This document shows, piece by piece, positions 51,545-59,949 of a DNA stretch of 64,000 bases. Origin of the DNA: Variovorax sp. OK212 (lineage in GTDB: Bacteria > Pseudomonadota > Gammaproteobacteria > Burkholderiales > Burkholderiaceae_C); the NCBI RefSeq assembly GCF_900112425.1, contig NZ_FOLP01000004.1, positions 558,001 to 622,000 of the forward strand, read 5' to 3'. The notes below the pieces were generated by a model. It made no database searches. It was not told the origin of the DNA and saw nothing but the letters and a program-made list of their open reading frames with translations. How positions within the stretch are numbered: position 1 is the stretch's first letter; each line of letters starts with the position of its first letter. A program made the position numbers and the translations under genes.

Positions 51545-52585
51545 CTATTCGGACGGGCGGCGGCCCGTGACCGTCTCGATCGTGTCCATCGCGTTGGGCG
51601 CGAGGTTGGCCATGATCTCGAGGAAGCTCACGCCGATGAGCTTCTTGGCGCGCTCGATCAGCAGCGGCGCGGGGTTGCCCGGCTCGGCCTGCTCGAGGTA
51701 GCGGATCACGCGGTCGAGCATCTGCACGGCGTCCTGGCGGTTCTGGATCTCGCCGCGCAGCGCGGCGGGGCGTGCGCCGGACGTGCCTGCGGATTGCGCG
51801 TCGGCGCCTGCGTCGTCACCGGCTTCGGCGGTTGCATCGGCCGGTGCGCCGCTGGCCGCCGCGCTGGCCTTGTGCAGCACGCGGCCGATGGCGCGCAACG
51901 GGTCGAGGTCGACGGCATCGGCACGGCCTGTGCGCTCGACGATGAGCTTGTGCAACCGGTCGATCAGCGCGGGCATGCCGACGGCGGCCTGGATGGCCTC
52001 GGGCCGCTCGGCCTGGATCGCCTCGAGGCCGCCGTGCACCTGCGCCATCGAATAGGTGGCTTCGCCGCCGACGGCCGTGAGCGCGTTGTGCGCAATGGCG
52101 ATGTCGCGCACGCGGATCGGGCCCACGCCGCGCGCGATGCCGACCTGCGCCTCGTACAGGTCGCGCAGGCCCATGGCCTCGTCGGTCAGCGGCGCGAGCG
52201 CGTTCAGGCGCATCGTCGGGTCGTTGCCGTCGTCGGCATCGAGCTTTGGATGTATGCCTTCCCAAAACGTGTCGAGCAATCCGTTGAGCAACTGGAGCCC
52301 GGCGGCGAAGCCCATCACGCCCTGCGTGCGTGCCGATGCGCGCAGCAGCAGCACGGCGGCGCGCACGTCCTTGCTGCGCCGGAGGATGGATTCGGCCTGC
52401 TCGCCCACCTCGCGCCACTCGGGCTCGACCGCGGGGATCACGGTGTCGCCGAACTGCTGCTCGGGCTTGCCTTGCGCAGCGGCGACGAGGGCCGTGAAGT
52501 CCGCGTCGTATTCGAGATCGTCCCCGCATGGCGAGGCCTCGCCGATGGGCGCGAGCAGTGTGGCTGCAAGTTCGTTGGTCAGCAT
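51545..52585 (-). CDS. tssA: T6SS cap/baseplate protein TssA
   Basis: A 346-residue TssA with the N-terminal ImpA domain (LLAPIGEASPCGDDLEYDADF; WREVGEQAESILRRSKDVRAAVLLLRA; LLDTFWEGIHPKLDADDGNDPTMRLNAL). A variable Ala/Gly linker follows, then a short C-terminal domain (IQNRQDAVQMLDRVIRYLEQAEPGNPAPLLIERAKKLIG). This is the short TssA type with the helical C-terminus that forms a ring at the baseplate and sheath end. The ATG at 52585 fits the family start; the open frame upstream is not supported. It is the first gene of the tssA-tssB-tssC-hcp-effector run. Confidence 0.95.
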   Translation of the reverse strand: MLTNELAATLLAPIGEASPCGDDLEYDADFTALVAAAQGKPEQQFGDTVIPAVEPEWREVGEQAESILRRSKDVRAAVLLLRASARTQGVMGFAAGLQLLNGLLDTFWEGIHPKLDADDGNDPTMRLNALAPLTDEAMGLRDLYEAQVGIARGVGPIRVRDIAIAHNALTAVGGEATYSMAQVHGGLEAIQAERPEAIQAAVGMPALIDRLHKLIVERTGRADAVDLDPLRAIGRVLHKASAAASGAPADATAEAGDDAGADAQSAGTSGARPAALRGEIQNRQDAVQMLDRVIRYLEQAEPGNPAPLLIERAKKLIGVSFLEIMANLAPNAMDTIETVTGRRPSE

Positions 52586-52586
52586 G

Positions 52587-52614
52587 TTGCCTGTTCGAGT
52601 TGGCTGGTGATAAT
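52587..52614 (+). promoter_or_regulatory. possible promoter for tssJ in the tssA-tssJ divergent gap
   Basis: The 71-base divergent gap contains TTGCCT (52587-52592) and GATAAT (52609-52614) with a 16-base spacer on the plus strand, 42 bases ahead of the tssJ ATG. The -10 matches five of six, the -35 four of six. The minus-strand tssA promoter must also lie in or near this gap. Motif-only evidence. Confidence 0.4.
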
Positions 52615-52656
52615 CAAAGAAGCACCTGAACCGGTCAATGCAACGAAGGGAATAGC

Positions 52657-53169
52657 ATGCGCACGCTGGGTACACACCATTCGTCCTATGAAGGCTTCCT
52701 TGGCGCTGCCACGCGGCGCCGCATCGCCGTTCTTGGCCTTGCTGCAGCGGGTCTCCTGATCGCGGGCTGCGCGGCCAAGCCCGTGGTCACCACGGTGTCG
52801 GTGAACCTCACGGCGGGCGCCGACGCCAACCCCGACGCGCGCGGGCGCGCCTCGCCGCTCACGGTGCGCGTGTATGCGCTGAAATCGCCCGGTCCGTTCG
52901 AGGGCGCTGATTTCTTCTCGCTGTTCGAGAAGGACCAGGCCACGCTCGGCGCCGAACTCGTGCAGCGCGAAGAAGTGCTGCTGCGGCCCGGCGAGAGCAA
53001 GAAGCTCGAGTTCAACCTGCCGCCCGACGCCAAGGCCATCGGCGTGATGGCGGCGTTTCGCGACCTCGACCGCGCGCGCTGGCGCGAGGTGCGCCCCGTG
53101 ACCACGGGCAAGGCGCACACGCTCGATGTGGCCTTCGGCGCCAGGCAGATCCGCATCGACAGCAAGTAG
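52657..53169 (+). CDS. tssJ: T6SS outer-membrane lipoprotein TssJ
   Basis: A 170-residue lipoprotein. The signal sequence with lipobox LIAGC (Cys38) is followed by the TssJ transthyretin-like domain: SVNLTAGADANPDARGRASPLTVRVYALKSPGPFEGADFFSLFEKD, VLLRPGESKKLEF and a closing beta strand. It anchors the periplasmic end of TssM to the outer membrane. It is isolated between minus-strand genes, with its own likely promoter. The N-terminus is rather long for a signal peptide, so a later start is possible, but no better ribosome site was seen. Confidence 0.94.
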   Translation: MRTLGTHHSSYEGFLGAATRRRIAVLGLAAAGLLIAGCAAKPVVTTVSVNLTAGADANPDARGRASPLTVRVYALKSPGPFEGADFFSLFEKDQATLGAELVQREEVLLRPGESKKLEFNLPPDAKAIGVMAAFRDLDRARWREVRPVTTGKAHTLDVAFGARQIRIDSK

Positions 53170-53181
53170 CCTGCGCGGCGC

Positions 53182-53218
53182 GCGCGTGCCGGCGCGTGCC
53201 AGCGCGTGCCAGCCCGTG
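53182..53218. repeat. tandem 10-base repeats between tssJ and the TssM-like gene
   Basis: The unit GCGCGTGCCR is repeated three times with a fourth degenerate unit (GCCCGTGTCA) in the 49-base convergent gap. It may have grown by slippage; no hairpin is formed by the array itself, so a terminator role is unclear. Confidence 0.6.
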
Positions 53219-54412
53219 TCACAGCGGCGCGAGTTGCGTGCTTGGCGCGCTCGACGTGGCGGAAGAGGGCCGCCCCGGCCGCACCAGCGGCTGGTCGGCC
53301 GGCAGGAAGTGACCGAACAGGTCGCTCACGAAGGCACCGCCGCTGTCGGCCGCATCGTCTGCGTGCGCCTGCGACGCGGAGGCCGTGAGGTAGAGGCCGC
53401 GCCAGCGCGGCATGCGCGTGCCCTTGCCGTGGCTTTCGAACAGCACCTCGGCGAACTGCCGCAGGCCCGGCTGCAGCGCGCGCACATCTTCCACGAACGA
53501 ATGAACGGCCAGCCGCGCCGCCGCGCTGGGCTGCTCGCGCAGCAGCGCCATGCGCAGGCCGTGCAGCTGCTGCACGATGGGCTCGAACACCGCGTCGAAG
53601 CGCGCGCCCGCCGGCGTCTCGATGAAGGCCGACGGGTCGGTCAACCGGTGCCCGATGGCCTGTGCCAGCACCTCGGGCGCGAGTGCGCCGCGCAGCACCG
53701 CATAGCCCGCGAGCTGCTCCAGCCCGGTCACCACCAGGTAGGTGGGCAGCTGCAGGCGCAGCGTGTCGCTGGTTTCGTCGAGCAGGTGGCGCAGGCGCGC
53801 GGCCTTCGGCCGGAGCTCGGTGGCGTCGTCGTGCAGCAGCTCGTGCGCGCCCACGCACACCACCAGGCCGTTGAGCGGCAGGCGGTTGCGCCGCTCGGCC
53901 AGCGCAAGCAGCGACTGCAGCCACAGCCCGCGCATGGCGGGCGTGCCGCCGGTGTCGCCCGCCAGGCCCGGATGGGTTTCCACGGCCATGGCCGCGCCGG
54001 TCAGCCACCAGTGCCACCAGGCGCCGCCGAACGGATCGCCCGAGGCGGCGGCATGCGCACCGGCGTCGTCGCCGGCCGGCGCCCGCTCGCCCCGTGCCGT
54101 GGCGAGCAGCGCCGGCACGCGGGCCTGCGTGCCGCCGAAGAAGAGGAACCACGGCACCAGGGCCGCGGACTTCGAGCGCAAGGTGCGGCGCAGGGTCTGC
54201 TGCGCCTGCGACATGCCGTCGCGCAGGGCGTCGACCGCCGCCTGGTCGGCCTCGGCCGGCGGTGCGCCCATGGCCGCGATGCGCCGCACCAGCCCGCGCC
54301 GGCGCGCGCCGCAGCCGGCGTCGCGCACCACCGCGTACAGCAGGCCGAAGCCGAGCACGCACAGCGACAGCAGCAGCCAGAAGCGGTGGGCGGGGGAGAG
54401 CAGGGCGGTCAT
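53219..54412 (-). CDS. truncated TssM-like (IcmF N-terminal) protein with lost Walker motifs
   Basis: A 397-residue protein with one transmembrane helix at ~10-30. It aligns with the first ~400 residues of TssM: PWFLFFGGTQARVPALLATA stands where TssM has PWYVFIGAPGAGKT, and LQLPTYLVVTGLEQLAGY where TssM has LPVYVLVTKSDLLYGF. The P-loop Gly/Lys/Thr are replaced, and the TssM Walker-B-like AVLIDTAGR corresponds to AMAVETHPG. The second and third helices and the large periplasmic half are missing. It pairs with the TssL-like gene immediately upstream, so it may form an accessory inner-membrane complex rather than a functional GTPase. This looks conserved rather than decayed. Confidence 0.8.
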   Translation of the reverse strand: MTALLSPAHRFWLLLSLCVLGFGLLYAVVRDAGCGARRRGLVRRIAAMGAPPAEADQAAVDALRDGMSQAQQTLRRTLRSKSAALVPWFLFFGGTQARVPALLATARGERAPAGDDAGAHAAASGDPFGGAWWHWWLTGAAMAVETHPGLAGDTGGTPAMRGLWLQSLLALAERRNRLPLNGLVVCVGAHELLHDDATELRPKAARLRHLLDETSDTLRLQLPTYLVVTGLEQLAGYAVLRGALAPEVLAQAIGHRLTDPSAFIETPAGARFDAVFEPIVQQLHGLRMALLREQPSAAARLAVHSFVEDVRALQPGLRQFAEVLFESHGKGTRMPRWRGLYLTASASQAHADDAADSGGAFVSDLFGHFLPADQPLVRPGRPSSATSSAPSTQLAPL

Positions 54413-54413
54413 G

Positions 54414-55736
54414 TCAGCGCGGCGTCGTTTCGAAGAACACGAAGTCGGCGATCAGCCGCTCGCTGTTCTTGCTGGCCGCCAGCGCCTCGCGCAGGCGCAG
54501 CAGGTAGGCCGAGGCCAGCTCGAAGGGCGGCCGGTTGGAGGTTTCGCTGAACGGCATCGGCGCCGACAGCACCGTGATCAGCACGCTGCCGAAGGGCGGG
54601 CTCACCAGCCAGCTCGAAGGAATGTCGCGGCCCAGCTCCAGCGACTGGCCGGCGCGCAGCGCGAGCGGCGCCGGGCCGGGGTTGAGGTGCATCACGGAAC
54701 CGTCGGCCGTGTAGTAGTCGACCCAGATGTAGCTGTCGTGACGCGGCGCCACCACCTGCACGCGCACGGTGTCGCCCTCGCGCAGCTTGCCGTCGTGCGC
54801 GGAGGGCGCGTCCACGTCGAGGCCGTAGGCCTTCTCGACGTTGCGTGCCTGGTAGGGCTTGAGGATGGAGAACACCTCGCAATGCGGCCACACGCGCAGG
54901 CCGATGTCGAAGCGCGGCGAGCGCACGCCGGGCATGGCGCTCACCTCGCGCTCCACGCGCGGCAGGTCGCCGGGCACCGAGACGTAGCCGCTCACGCGGG
55001 TGCGGCCGTCGGGCTCCACCGCCGCGGAAAGGTCGGCGCAGGCGAAGCTCTGCAGGTGCTGCTCCACGCGCTGGCCCAGGCCCGTGGCCACCGCCGGCGG
55101 GCCGGTCGACCACAGCCACAGCAGGTACAGCAGCGGCAGCGTGAGCGCCAGCGCGGCGCTGCTGCGCAGCAGGGTGCGGTCGCGCCGGCGCGTGTCGTTG
55201 GGGCCGCGCGGGTCGGCCACGCCGTAGGGCTGCGGCGTGATGCGGTCCTGCGCGAGCGTGGCCAGCGGCAGCGGGTGCATCCGCAGCTGCTGGCCGTGCA
55301 GGTCCTTCAGCTTGCCGAGTTCGCCCTGGTCGCCTTCCTCGAAGTAGTACTGGCCCTTGAAGCCGAGCGCCAGCGCGTGCCAGTAGACCTCGCGCACGTC
55401 GTCGTCCTCGGGGCCCAGCGCCGAGAGGTGGTGGAAGAACTCGCTGTGCGCGTTGTTCGAGTTGAAGAGCTGCACCTGCAGCGCCGGGGTGCCGTTGGCG
55501 CGCGGGTGGCGCGCCAGGATCTCGTCGATCCACGCCACCATGGCGAAGGCGGCCGACTCGACCTGCGCCGCGGGCGTGCCCTCGGCGTCGGCGGCGGCGC
55601 GCGCGCCGTCCAGCAGCCGGCGCGCCTGCTGCTGGGCCGCCTCGTGCGCGAGCATCGGTTCGCCGGCCGCGATCGACGCGTCCAGCGCAAGGCCGAACGA
55701 GACGAGGGCGCAGAAGTGGTCGAAAAGATGGGCCAT
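54414..55736 (-). CDS. accessory TssL-like (DotU) protein with a different periplasmic domain
   Basis: A 440-residue protein. Its N-terminal ~200 residues follow the DotU/TssL fold (AAFAMVAWIDEILARHPRANG, QVQLFNSNNAHSEFFHHLSAL, YWHALALGFKGQYYFEEGD), then one transmembrane helix (about 205-225; ALALTLPLLYLLWLW). The periplasmic part has no OmpA domain. It holds a BON/OsmY-like or OmpA-adjacent stretch (RVSGYVSVPGDLPRVEREVSAMPGV) and a C-terminal domain resembling DUF4384 (YIWVDYYTADGSVMHLNPGP, FGSVLITVLSAPMPF). The next gene on this strand is a TssM-like protein one base away. Together they look like an auxiliary pair, possibly linked by the DUF4384-like fold to the kinase and caspase. Confidence 0.82.
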   Translation of the reverse strand: MAHLFDHFCALVSFGLALDASIAAGEPMLAHEAAQQQARRLLDGARAAADAEGTPAAQVESAAFAMVAWIDEILARHPRANGTPALQVQLFNSNNAHSEFFHHLSALGPEDDDVREVYWHALALGFKGQYYFEEGDQGELGKLKDLHGQQLRMHPLPLATLAQDRITPQPYGVADPRGPNDTRRRDRTLLRSSAALALTLPLLYLLWLWSTGPPAVATGLGQRVEQHLQSFACADLSAAVEPDGRTRVSGYVSVPGDLPRVEREVSAMPGVRSPRFDIGLRVWPHCEVFSILKPYQARNVEKAYGLDVDAPSAHDGKLREGDTVRVQVVAPRHDSYIWVDYYTADGSVMHLNPGPAPLALRAGQSLELGRDIPSSWLVSPPFGSVLITVLSAPMPFSETSNRPPFELASAYLLRLREALAASKNSERLIADFVFFETTPR

Positions 55737-55976
55737 GGGCGGGCCCGCTCAGTCGTGCGTTGCGAAGGATGCCTTGCACCGGCGTCTGCAGCGATGGCAC
55801 ATGCCCATGTCCCCGGTTCCTTCGAGTGGTGGTTCATTCTTCCCGAAGGGCCGCCGTGCGCCATACCGCTTGGGGTCTATGCCGTTGGTAGGGCCGGCGG
55901 TCTTGCTGCGCCGGGCATTCGCCGTTATCTTCAGCGTCTGCAAAGATCTCTGCATGCTGGGACACGGGGAAATGCC
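55737..55976. other. 240-base divergent gap
   Basis: It lies between the accessory TssL-like gene and the response regulator. No gene is evident. A plus-strand open frame crosses it but begins far upstream in antisense to the TssL-like gene. It should hold promoters for both directions. AT-richer sequence near 55905-55960 is the likeliest place for the response-regulator promoter, but no convincing -35/-10 pair was found. Confidence 0.4.
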
Positions 55977-56678
55977 ATGAAAATCCTGATCGCCGACGAC
56001 CACAGGCTCGTCATCGAGGCGGTCAAAGCCAAGTTGTCGGAGCTGGAGCCTGGCATCGAATTCGTTCTGGCGATGAGCGTCGACGAATTGCTTGCCGGGG
56101 CAACCGACGACCTCGACCTGGCCCTGATCGACCTGAACATGCCCGGCGCCGACGGGCAGGCCCACATCGACGACATCCGCCGCCGCCATCCGGCGGTACC
56201 GGTCATCGTGCTGTCGGGCTACGAAGACCCCGCCATCATGCGCAGCGCGCTCGAGCGCGGCGTGCTGGGCTTCATTCCCAAGGCCTATTCACCCGAGGTG
56301 ATGCTGTCCGCCGTGCGGCTGGTGCTGGCCGGCGGCGTGTACGTGCCGCCGATGATGCTCACGGCGCTGCCGCCGGGCATCGTGGCCGGCGTGTCGCAGC
56401 AGGCGGCGACCGAGGCCTTCGCGCGCGGCGGGAACGGCGGCGGTGGCTCGGGTAGCGGCCAGACGCTGGAGCACCTGCGCAACGTGCTGACCGAGCGCCA
56501 GGTCGAGGTGCTGCAGCTGCTGTCGCAGGGCAAGCCCAACAAGCTGATCGGGCGCAGCCTGGGCATCAGCGAAGGCACCGTGAAGATCCACCTGGCCGCG
56601 ATCTTCCGTGCGCTGAACGTGCGCAACCGCACCGAGGCGGTGGTGGCGGCGCAGGCGCTGACCGAGGCGCAGGCCTGA
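55977..56678 (+). CDS. LuxR/NarL-type response regulator
   Basis: A 233-residue protein. The receiver domain has acidic residues at 7-8 (ADDH), the phosphorylation site Asp52 in LIDLNMPG, Ser80 in VLSGYED and Lys102 in FIPKAYS. A Gly/Ser-rich linker (about 150-165) leads to a LuxR-type helix-turn-helix (LTERQVEVLQLLSQGKPNKLIGRSLGISEGTVKIHL). It is a DNA-binding two-component regulator. No histidine kinase is encoded in the window, so the partner is elsewhere. Position at the end of the T6SS locus, divergent from the accessory pair, makes the T6SS a possible target; not proven. Confidence 0.92.
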   Translation: MKILIADDHRLVIEAVKAKLSELEPGIEFVLAMSVDELLAGATDDLDLALIDLNMPGADGQAHIDDIRRRHPAVPVIVLSGYEDPAIMRSALERGVLGFIPKAYSPEVMLSAVRLVLAGGVYVPPMMLTALPPGIVAGVSQQAATEAFARGGNGGGGSGSGQTLEHLRNVLTERQVEVLQLLSQGKPNKLIGRSLGISEGTVKIHLAAIFRALNVRNRTEAVVAAQALTEAQA

Positions 56679-56699
56679 AGTCCCGAGGCCCCGAAGCCT

Positions 56700-56716
56700 G
56701 CCGCGCTTGCCGCGGC
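56700..56716. terminator. short hairpin between convergent genes
   Basis: GCCGCG (56700-56705) pairs with CGCGGC (56711-56716) around a CTTGC loop. This 17-base, 6-bp GC stem sits between the response-regulator stop and the converging flavoprotein stop. No T run is present, so its strength as a terminator is doubtful. Confidence 0.35.
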
Positions 56717-58062
56717 TAGGCGGCGCGCAGGGCCGGCAACGGTTCGGCCGTGACGCTGCCGCCAAGATCGCTGGCGCTGCGCAACCCCTCTTTTCTTTGC
56801 GCGATGGCTTGCGCCAGGAACTCCGCGTCGCGCGCCACGCCCGAGAAACGGCCCGACCCCCAGGTGTGCAGCCAGGGCAGGCCCAGGAAGTAGAGCCCCG
56901 GCTCGTTCGTCACGCCGCGCAGGTGCACCGGCGCGCCGCGCCCGTTGAACACCGGCGCATCGACCCACGCGAAATCCGGCGAGAAGCCGATGCACCACAC
57001 CACGCTGGTGATGCCGGCCGCCGCGAGGTCGAGCCGCGTGCGCTCTTCCCGCGGTTCCCACACCGGCGTGTAGACCGAAGGCGGCGGCGCTTCGATGCCT
57101 TGCGCCGCAATGTGCCGGTCGATCGACTTGTTGATGCGGTTGTAGGTGTCGTCCGCCGCGTCGAGGTTGTCGCGCAGGTTGGGCTGCAGCTCGAAGTTGC
57201 CGTTGTCGAACCCGTTCAGCAGCCCATACAACGCCATGCCTTCGAGCGCGAAGCGGCGCAGGTCGATGTCGCGCCCGCCGTCGCGGCCGGTCACGTAGTG
57301 GTTGGTGTTGTCGCGCACGCCTTCGCGCAGCGGGTGCTCGGTGACGGGCATGTCGTAGTACTTCATGTCGGCCAGCCAGTCGACCACTTCGCGGCCGCGG
57401 TAGAAGCGCGCGCAGCGCGGCGCATGGCCCGTGGCCAGGTGCACCTTGCGCCCGGCCAGGTGCAGGTCTTCGGCGATCTGCGCGCCCGACTGGCCGCAGC
57501 CCACCACCAGCACCGCGCCCTCGGGCAGCTGCGCCGCGTTGCGGTACTGCGCCGAATGGAACTGCGCCACGTGCGCGGGCAGCTTCTCGGCCAGGCGCGG
57601 CACGATGGGGCGGTGGTAGCCGCCCGAGGCCACCACCACCTGGTCGGCGGTGTAGAGGCCGGTGTCGGTCTGCACGTTGAAGCGGTCGCGCTCGCCGGCA
57701 CCGGGCGCACTTGGCGCACTTGGCGCGCGCGAGACGCGCTCCACCGTCACGCCCTCGATGGCCGGCGGCTTCACATGGCCGACGAAGCCCGCGAGCCATT
57801 CGTTGATCTGCTCCTTCACCATGAAGCCGTGCGGATCGTTGCCCGTGTAGCCCCAGCCCGGCAGCTGGCACTGCCAGTTGGGCGTGACGAGGCAGAACGA
57901 GTCCCAGCGCTGCGTGCGCCAGCTGTGCACGAGGCTGCGCTTCTCGATCACCAGGTGGTCGATGCCGCGCTGCTGCAGGCAGTGGCTCAGCGACAGGCCG
58001 GCCTGGCCGCCGCCGACGATGACGACGCTGTAGTGGCTGCGTCCGCCGTAGGGGTGTGACAT
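56716..58062 (-). CDS. MSMEG_0569-type flavin-dependent oxidoreductase (Nit1 cluster)
   Basis: A 448-residue flavoprotein. An FAD-binding Rossmann motif is at the N-terminus (VVIVGGGQAGLSLSHCL) and a second dinucleotide motif near residue 195 (VLVVGCGQSGAQIAEDL). FSPDF and GLPWLHTWGSGRFSG near the end match the family. It resembles flavin monooxygenases and, by neighbourhood, the MSMEG_0569 family of the conserved Nit1 nitrilase cluster. It is the last gene of the minus-strand operon. The substrate is unknown. Confidence 0.88.
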   Translation of the reverse strand: MSHPYGGRSHYSVVIVGGGQAGLSLSHCLQQRGIDHLVIEKRSLVHSWRTQRWDSFCLVTPNWQCQLPGWGYTGNDPHGFMVKEQINEWLAGFVGHVKPPAIEGVTVERVSRAPSAPSAPGAGERDRFNVQTDTGLYTADQVVVASGGYHRPIVPRLAEKLPAHVAQFHSAQYRNAAQLPEGAVLVVGCGQSGAQIAEDLHLAGRKVHLATGHAPRCARFYRGREVVDWLADMKYYDMPVTEHPLREGVRDNTNHYVTGRDGGRDIDLRRFALEGMALYGLLNGFDNGNFELQPNLRDNLDAADDTYNRINKSIDRHIAAQGIEAPPPSVYTPVWEPREERTRLDLAAAGITSVVWCIGFSPDFAWVDAPVFNGRGAPVHLRGVTNEPGLYFLGLPWLHTWGSGRFSGVARDAEFLAQAIAQRKEGLRSASDLGGSVTAEPLPALRAA

Positions 58063-58098
58063 GGGGTGCTTCTTTCTCTCTTCTGGAGGTGGGGGACG

Positions 58099-58383
58099 TC
58101 AGTCGAAGGCGACGACGGTGACCTGCGCGTCCGCGGTTTCCGCGAAGCGCGCAGCGATGTGTTCGATTTCCGCGAGCTGGTCCATCGCCTGCGAGCAGGC
58201 AAAGCCGTACTTCGCGCGCACGCGTTCGGAGGCCAGGCCCAATGCCTCGCGTGCGTGCCGCATGAATTCGCCGAGGGCATAGGGCTCGCCGGGCACGAGG
58301 TGCTCACGCACCACGCTGGAGGGCGAGTAGCAGCGGGTTTCGCTGGCGTCGGGCCAGCGCACGCGGAAGTGCGTCACGGGCAT
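58099..58383 (-). CDS. MSMEG_0570-type small protein (Nit1 cluster)
   Basis: A 94-residue protein opening with THFRVRWPDASETRCYSPSSVV and containing FMRHAREALGLASERVRAKYGFACSQA. This matches what I recall of the MSMEG_0570 family, small proteins of the Nit1 cluster annotated as nitrogen-starvation response proteins. No enzymatic motif is visible. It overlaps the AIR-synthase-like gene by ten bases and lies 36 bases before the flavoprotein gene. Confidence 0.85.
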   Translation of the reverse strand: MPVTHFRVRWPDASETRCYSPSSVVREHLVPGEPYALGEFMRHAREALGLASERVRAKYGFACSQAMDQLAEIEHIAARFAETADAQVTVVAFD

Positions 58384-59390
58384 GGGGCGGCCTCCGATTG
58401 CAGGCCGGGCGGCTGGATGAAAGCGTCGCTGCCGAAGTCCCACAGCAGCGCTTCTTCGCCGTTGGCGCGCAAGCGCACCTGCCGCGTGGCGTCGACCTCG
58501 CCGACCACGGCGCAGGCGATGTCGCGCGCGGCGAAGCGCGCCAGCACCGATGCCACCTGCGCGGGCGCCACGCTCAGCACGAAGCCGTAGCTGGGGAACG
58601 ACGAGAGCCAGCGCATCAGCGGCACGCCGTCGGGCCTGGGCAGCGCGTCGAGGTCGATGCGCGCGCCCACGCCCGAGCATTCGAGTAGCATCAGGGCCGT
58701 GCCCACGGCGCCGGCCATGCTGATGTCCTTGCCGGCGCCGCACAGGCCGTCTTCGGCGAGCGAGGGCAGCAGCTCGAGGTCGGCGCGCAGCCGCGCGGCG
58801 GGCGCGCGGGTGGAGGCGTTCCAGTAGGGAAAGGGCTCCTCATAGGCGCCGCGAAGGTCGGCCGCCATCACGAGCAGGTGGCCGGGTTGCGCGTCGAAAC
58901 TGGTGAGCAGCCGGCGCGCATGGCCCAGGATGGCCACGGCCAACTGCGGCCGCTCGCTGCGGTTGTTGCTGTGCCCGCCCACGATGGGCACGCCGTAGCG
59001 CACCGCGGCTTCGGCCAGGCCGCGCAACACGTCGTCGGCCGGGCTCATGCCGCTGCTCCACAGCGCGTCGACCACGGCTGTGGGGCGCCCGCCCATGGCG
59101 TAGATGTCGCTCACGTTGACCATCACGCCGCAGTAGCCCGCGAACCAGGGCATGCGCACGATGAAGTCTTCCACCAGCCCTTCGATGGCGAACAGCAGGT
59201 AGCCGCCGTGGCCGTCGGGAATGGCCGCGCAGTCGTCGCCGATGGGCACGGCCTGCGCCAGCGCGGCATGGCCGCCGGGCAGCGAGCGGCCGAGCGCGGC
59301 CACCACGTCGCTGATGTCGCGCTTGTGGGCGAAGCCGCGCGTGGCGCGCAGGGCCTCGGCAATGGCATGGACGCCGTGAACATCGGTCAT
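58374..59390 (-). CDS. sll0787-type AIR synthase-related protein (Nit1 cluster)
   Basis: A 338-residue protein of the PurM/AIR-synthase ATP-binding fold: IGDDCAAIP, NVSDIYAMGGRPTAVVDAL, a central GGHSNNRSE glycine loop, and GAGKDISMAGAVGTALML in the C-terminal half. In the Nit1 cluster this family (sll0787-like) is conserved beside the GNAT protein and is proposed to use ATP to activate a substrate; the reaction is unknown. It overlaps the GNAT gene by four bases and the MSMEG_0570-type gene by ten. Confidence 0.88.
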   Translation of the reverse strand: MTDVHGVHAIAEALRATRGFAHKRDISDVVAALGRSLPGGHAALAQAVPIGDDCAAIPDGHGGYLLFAIEGLVEDFIVRMPWFAGYCGVMVNVSDIYAMGGRPTAVVDALWSSGMSPADDVLRGLAEAAVRYGVPIVGGHSNNRSERPQLAVAILGHARRLLTSFDAQPGHLLVMAADLRGAYEEPFPYWNASTRAPAARLRADLELLPSLAEDGLCGAGKDISMAGAVGTALMLLECSGVGARIDLDALPRPDGVPLMRWLSSFPSYGFVLSVAPAQVASVLARFAARDIACAVVGEVDATRQVRLRANGEEALLWDFGSDAFIQPPGLQSEAAPCP

Positions 59391-59947
59391 GCCATCACCT
59401 TCGCGCGCGTGACGAAGCCGCTCACCGGGTCGTGGCAGGGCGGGTACCAGGCCAGGTCGGCCTGCATGCGCGCATGCGGTCGGCCATGCACGCGGGTCTC
59501 TTCGAGCATCCGCCAGCCGAGCTTCCTGAACAGCGGCACGTTCTGCATCTGCACTTGCGCCAGGAAGGTCTCGCAGCCCAGCGCGTTGGCGCGCGACACG
59601 GCCAGCCGGATCAGCGTGGCGCCCAGGTGCCCCTGGCTGCGGAACGCGGGGTGCACCGCCAGCCGCGAACCCCACCATTCGTCCTCCGCCTCGCCGCGGT
59701 GGATGCGCACCGTGCCCACCACCTGGTCGGGCATGCCGGCGTTGCACGACATGGCCACCAGCAGCCGGGCATGGTCGTCGATGGCATCGCGGTCGTCACG
59801 CGCGAAGATGCCCTGCTCGATGCAGAACACCGCGCGGCGCAGCGCCATGGCTTCGTCGCGCTCCCACTGTTGCGCGGCTTCGCGCACCAGGTATTCGACG
59901 GGCGCGTAGGCGTCCGCCATTTCGCAGAGGTCGTCGATGCACAGCAT
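59387..59947 (-). CDS. MSMEG_0567-type GNAT acetyltransferase (Nit1 cluster)
   Basis: A 186-residue GNAT-fold protein. RLAVHPAFRSQGHLGATLIRLAVSRA contains the acetyl-CoA-binding R/Q-x-x-G-x-G/A loop (about 116-125), and ALGCETFLAQVQMQNVPLFRKLGW is the usual closing region. It matches the N-terminal part of the MSMEG_0567 family, where GNAT and AIR-synthase units may be fused; here they are separate genes with a 4-base overlap. Acyl acceptor unknown. The upstream radical SAM gene ends two bases before it. Confidence 0.87.
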   Translation of the reverse strand: MLCIDDLCEMADAYAPVEYLVREAAQQWERDEAMALRRAVFCIEQGIFARDDRDAIDDHARLLVAMSCNAGMPDQVVGTVRIHRGEAEDEWWGSRLAVHPAFRSQGHLGATLIRLAVSRANALGCETFLAQVQMQNVPLFRKLGWRMLEETRVHGRPHARMQADLAWYPPCHDPVSGFVTRAKVMA

Positions 59948-59949
59948 GG

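Noticed and set aside
53742..55976. Long plus-strand open frame leading into the response regulator.
   Set aside because: It is antisense to the TssL/TssM-like pair and only becomes coding-like at the ATG at 55977.
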